64,000 bases of DNA from Brachypterus glaber. Its lineage: Eukaryota > Arthropoda > Insecta > Coleoptera > Kateretidae. A program made the translations under genes and the position numbers. Where the stretch lies: positions 8,782,319 to 8,846,318 of the forward strand of contig OY294054.1 of the NCBI GenBank assembly GCA_958510825.1. The letters run 5' to 3'. Below, piece by piece: positions 62,904 through 64,000 of the stretch (positions are counted from its first letter, which is position 1; each line of letters starts with the position of its first letter). The notes below the pieces were generated by a model. It did not search any database and had not been told where the DNA came from. It saw nothing but the letters and a program-made list of their open reading frames with translations.

Positions 62904-63052
62904 TGTAATCATATTATTATTATATCTAAAATATATATTGAGGTTCAAATAGGTACGTAATATGTACATATTATAATAAATTGGACAAAACGTAAAAAAA
63001 AAAACGATTGGTCGGAAACAAAAAGTTAAAATTTTCAAAAAGCCACCGTGTA

Positions 63053-63549
63053 GGTATACTTAAGATAAAAATCTGTTAACAATATGTTAGTTTTTTATTA
63101 TTATTTTTACTCTATTTTGTTAAGGTAATTCATATTTTAGAAAAGTCCAACACGCCAAAGGTAGAATTTAACACGGTTGCATGTGGACCACTTTATTTTA
63201 AGCTAAGGTTTCCTCCAAAATTCGCAGTCGCTGACGACTGCGACCGGGTAGCGGCAACCAAGTCGTCACGACCCTACATGTTTTCCTCGGTCTCGCCAGT
63301 CGCCATTCTGTTAGCTGGCCATTTTATAAACAGCTGTTGTTTTGTTTGCGAGATTATGCCTTGCAATCATTATGAATAGCTCTAATTATACTTTTAAACT
63401 AATTTTCATTAATATAAATAAAAAGTTTCAAAAAAAAAACCTGATAAAATCGCATTTGTAAGCACACAAATATTAAAAATCAAAACCTTAAAAAAATTGT
63501 TTAAAAAATTAAAAAATATATAGTCGAATAGAGAATTTTATTTTCTTTA
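63053..63549. other. Stretch with a GC-rich island and hairpin
   Basis: 63220-63320 is distinctly GC- and CpG-rich: a perfect hairpin CGCAGTCG-CTGA-CGACTGCG at 63222-63241, then CGACCGGGTAGCGGCAACCA, AGTCGTCACGACC and TCGGTCTCGCCAGTCGCC. It could be the end of an element (repeated CAGTCGC words) or a small promoter-like CpG patch. No adjacent coding frame was found, so neither is established. Confidence 0.35.
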
Positions 63550-63748
63550 AAATGATGTATAACACGACCTTCCTTTCATTAAAAAAAAACTTCCTCCCTG
63601 CCCCCCTGCCTACATTTTGAGATCTGAAACTAATTAATATAAGCTAAAAGATAGCTTAAGTTGTCTTATTTAACATTTCTAAATTTGAAGTCGATATCTC
63701 AACTCGTTTAAAAGTTAAGAAGGGGGGAGTGAGTTTTGAACCGCACTG
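63550..63748 (-). mobile_element. Tc1-like TIR element, terminal part (family T)
   Basis: On the minus strand from 63748: CAGTGCGGTTCAAAACTCAC, CTTCTTAACTTTTAAACGAG, TTGAGATATCGACTTCAAAT, AATAAGACAACTTAAGCTAT and GGAAGGTCGTGTTATACATC. This is the order seen at 32580. The 250 bases to the window end include GCCACAATGGATTACC and CAGGTCCTGGCAGCCAGGATTG, a small palindromic patch, and A runs; no gene seen. Confidence 0.7.
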
Positions 63749-64000
63749 TATACAAATTTACAACCAATGGATAACCAGATCCTGCCACAATGGATTACCA
63801 AGCACAGGTCCTGGCAGCCAGGATTGTGACTTTTATCTGAGTCAAACCAAATAAAATAAAATAATATAAATATACGAATTGTACTAATTTGACAACTAAA
63901 AAAAAGTTTATTATTTAATAACATTTTTTGTTGATCATTGGCTACGAAAAATAATAAAAAAAAAAGAATAAAAAAAAACAAAAAAAACCGTTTTAAAATG

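Larger units (their letters stand above)
60880..63052. mobile_element. Outer inverted-repeat pair enclosing three nested elements
   Basis: The left arm ACCGGTGGTTTTTTGCAAAT, TTTAACTTTTTGTTTCCGAC is mirrored at 63010-63050 by GTCGGAAACAAAAAGTTAAA, ATTTTCAAAAAGCCACCGTG. Inner parts also match (CGATCGTTTTTTATTTACAT ... TTATAATATGTACAATGTAT against ATGTACATATTATAATAAAT ... AAAAAACGATTGG). The left arm has about 85 extra bases. If a single element, it is about 2.17 kb and hosts 61090-61747, 61869-62410 and 62418-62903. Target duplication not resolved. Confidence 0.6.

Overview
The window is eukaryotic, AT-rich (clearly over 70% A+T by eye, not computed) non-coding DNA packed with transposable elements. 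It is most consistent with an insect or other arthropod nuclear genome. The reasons are a tRNA-derived SINE, decayed non-LTR reverse transcriptases, many short TIR elements with TA, TTA or 8-bp target duplications, very long microsatellites, and a run of exactly 200 N typical of a scaffolded assembly. The species cannot be named from the sequence. No intact host gene, rRNA gene, functional tRNA gene, CRISPR array or operon-like structure was found. The long open frames present (for example across 8.8-10.9 kb and 45.4-46.3 kb) are readings through simple repeats.

Layout. 0-8 kb: short tandem repeats, several MITE-like inverted-repeat elements, one dispersed AT-rich repeat family (called family A here) and a full-length tRNA-headed SINE at 6.18 kb. 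8.3-10.9 kb: a nested-palindrome foldback abutting a nearly perfect 1.8-kb (TACA)n tract, with a copied 23-bp sequence on each side. 11-17.3 kb: another family A copy, a GAA tract, a 67-bp triplet tandem, a copy of a second dispersed family (family D) and a 100-bp satellite with higher-order duplication. 20.5-25.6 kb: a 1,138-bp element with CACTA termini and a 3-bp TTA duplication, a 154-bp TTA-flanked MITE and a large inverted-repeat element. 28.7-29.5 kb: a long inverted repeat with arms of about 390-400 bp.

31.1-33.2 kb: a 2,034-bp element with 16-bp TIRs and an exact 8-bp duplication. It carries arrays of a 10-bp repeat at both ends, with a SINE fragment, a hairpin and a Tc1-like fragment inside. 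33-43.5 kb: more MITEs, a 101-bp ACGTC-rich tandem, a second family D copy, and a decayed reverse transcriptase at 42.06 kb followed by a 725-bp palindromic element. 45.5-46.2 kb: compound pentanucleotide arrays. 49-54.4 kb: MITEs, a second reverse transcriptase pseudogene on the minus strand, and a TAGGGATCG-ended element holding two nested MITEs. 55.4 kb: the assembly gap. 56.0-59.0 kb: (GAG)n-linked duplications, one copy of which is split by a 1,924-bp TIR element built of TTGGT-rich repeats, while sibling copies preserve the unoccupied site. 59.7-63.8 kb: family A, a palindromic MITE pair and a nest of at least four inverted-repeat elements.

Nothing here works as a gene system. The value of the window is the record of transposition: matched target duplications, empty sites, nesting order, and DNA elements that have taken up or generated internal satellite arrays. 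Element classes are inferred from termini, target duplications and internal similarity only; no database comparison was possible. Open frames not mentioned were read and show no recognisable domain.
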